This document shows, piece by piece, positions 63,380-64,000 of a stretch of DNA of 64,000 nucleotides; position 1 is the stretch's first letter; every line of letters begins with the position of its first letter. Both the position numbers and the translations under genes were made by a program. The notes below the pieces were generated by a model, which was not told the DNA's origin, made no database searches, and was given only the letters and a program-made list of their open reading frames with translations. This DNA comes from Nocardioides kongjuensis. Lineage in GTDB: Bacteria; Actinomycetota; Actinomycetes; Propionibacteriales; Nocardioidaceae. The DNA lies in the NCBI RefSeq assembly GCF_013409625.1, contig NZ_JACCBF010000001.1, positions 1,364,001-1,428,000 of the forward strand, in the 5' to 3' direction.

Positions 63380-64000
63380 CTACAGCGCGAGTCCGAGCGC
63401 GGCGTCCAGCACCGGCAGCAGGGTCACGGCCGCCTCCGGGTCGCTGGTGTCGGCGAGCCCGTCCGTGCCGAGCGTGGCGGCGACCCAGGCGTCGACGGCA
63501 GCGGTCGCGCGGGGGGCGTCGAGGTCGTCGGCGAGGGCGGCGAGGACCTCCTCGACCACGGGTGCGGCGGGCGCGCCGGCACCGAGGGCAAGGGCGCGGC
63601 GCCAGGCGGCGACGTCGTCCACGGCCTGCCACAGGTGGGCGTCGGTCCACTCCCAGTCGGTGCGGTAGTGGTGGCGCAGCAGAGCGAGCCGGATCGCCAT
63701 CGGGTCGATGTCGCTGTTGCGCAGCGCCGAGACGAAGACCAGGTTGCCGAGCGACTTCGACATCTTCTCACCGTCGTAGGCCACCATGCCGGCGTGGCTG
63801 TAGACCTTCGCGAAGGGCTCACCGGTCGCCACCTGGACGTGCCCGGCACACATCTCGTGGTGCGGGAACACCAGGTCGCTGCCACCGGCCTGGACCTCGA
63901 AGGCGCCGCCGAGGTGCTCGAGCGCGATCGCCGCGCACTCGATGTGCCAGCCCGGCCGGCCGCGCCCGAACGGGCTGTCCCACGACGGCTCGCCCTCACG
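63380..64000 (-). CDS. mshC: Mycothiol ligase MshC (5' end cut by window)
   Basis: The visible 206 C-terminal residues of a cysteinyl-tRNA-synthetase-like ligase that joins cysteine to GlcN-Ins in mycothiol synthesis. [24 protein letters not shown] and [10 protein letters not shown] (ATP-binding KMSKS) are present; the C-terminal part ([20 protein letters not shown]) and short helical tail lack a tRNA-anticodon-binding domain and match MshC rather than CysS. The frame is open to the window end, so the start lies outside. Confidence 0.93.
   Translation of the reverse strand, partial: REGEPSWDSPFGRGRPGWHIECAAIALEHLGGAFEVQAGGSDLVFPHHEMCAGHVQVATGEPFAKVYSHAGMVAYDGEKMSKSLGNLVFVSALRNSDIDPMAIRLALLRHHYRTDWEWTDAHLWQAVDDVAAWRRALALGAGAPAAPVVEEVLAALADDLDAPRATAAVDAWVAATLGTDGLADTSDPEAAVTLLPVLDAALGLAL

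Noticed and set aside
63081..63668. Open frames over the two repeat copies and antisense to mshC
   Set aside because: They translate the repeat itself (RFGPKPQ-type peptides) and then run opposite to the conserved MshC frame; not genes.

Overview
The window is very GC-rich, densely coded DNA from a high-GC actinobacterium, most likely Nocardioides or a close relative in the Propionibacteriales. The evidence is the complete Pup-proteasome set (pafA, prcA, prcB, pup, dop, mpa), a mycothiol ligase gene (mshC), rbpA, a HelR-type RNA polymerase motor, a polyprenol-phosphate mannose synthase next to lnt, many GTG and TTG starts, 4-bp stop/start overlaps and several probable [16 protein letters not shown]. 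The species assignment is inference from gene content.

Layout. 1-12.8 kb is accessory metabolism: the 3' part of helR, a DUF1214-like/SDR/sulfotransferase operon, small enzymes (SnoaL-like, PNPOx-like, VOC with an AraC regulator), a hydrolase/membrane protein/AGPS-like oxidase operon, a second SDR, and an MDMPI-family enzyme coupled to a zinc alcohol dehydrogenase. 12.8-22 kb holds an HTH-MurA fusion, a phosphodiesterase, an MFS carrier, rbpA behind a sigma-R-like promoter, fxsA, the lnt-ppm pair, an Lrp/AsnC regulator and a 5'-3' exonuclease. 22-32.7 kb is a urea module: urtABCDE followed by ureABCFGD on one strand, with a UrtA-like protein lacking a signal peptide and a MarR regulator at its end. 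32.7-42 kb holds helY, a lipid kinase, tatCA, pafCB, an FKBP lipoprotein and pafA. 42-51 kb continues the Pup-proteasome locus (prcA, prcB, pup, dop, mpa), split by a Rieske oxidoreductase and by a DUF559/AbiEi-like gene bracketed by inverted repeats. 51-64 kb holds trmI, a site-2 protease, a RecB-like nuclease, a HAD hydrolase, a MocR/LysE pair, a cupin, a TetR regulator, a large metH, a PAC2 protein and the 3' part of mshC.

How genes work together. Urt imports urea, the urease subunits hydrolyse it, and UreF/G/D load nickel; ureE is absent. Pup is ligated by PafA, removed by Dop, and pupylated proteins are unfolded by Mpa into the PrcAB chamber; PafBC is the neighbouring WYL transcription factor pair. 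Lnt and Ppm act at the membrane on lipoproteins and polyprenol-mannose.

Two signals stand out. First, a five-copy repeat family made of a covarying palindrome plus a roughly 40-nt tail; in four copies the palindrome sits 1 to 23 nt behind a stop codon and the tail always points away from that gene. Two copies bracket the DUF559-like gene as terminal inverted repeats. Second, the metH leader folds as an SAH riboswitch whose pseudoknot competes with a hairpin hiding the Shine-Dalgarno sequence. No tRNA, rRNA, CRISPR array or recognisable IS transposase was seen.
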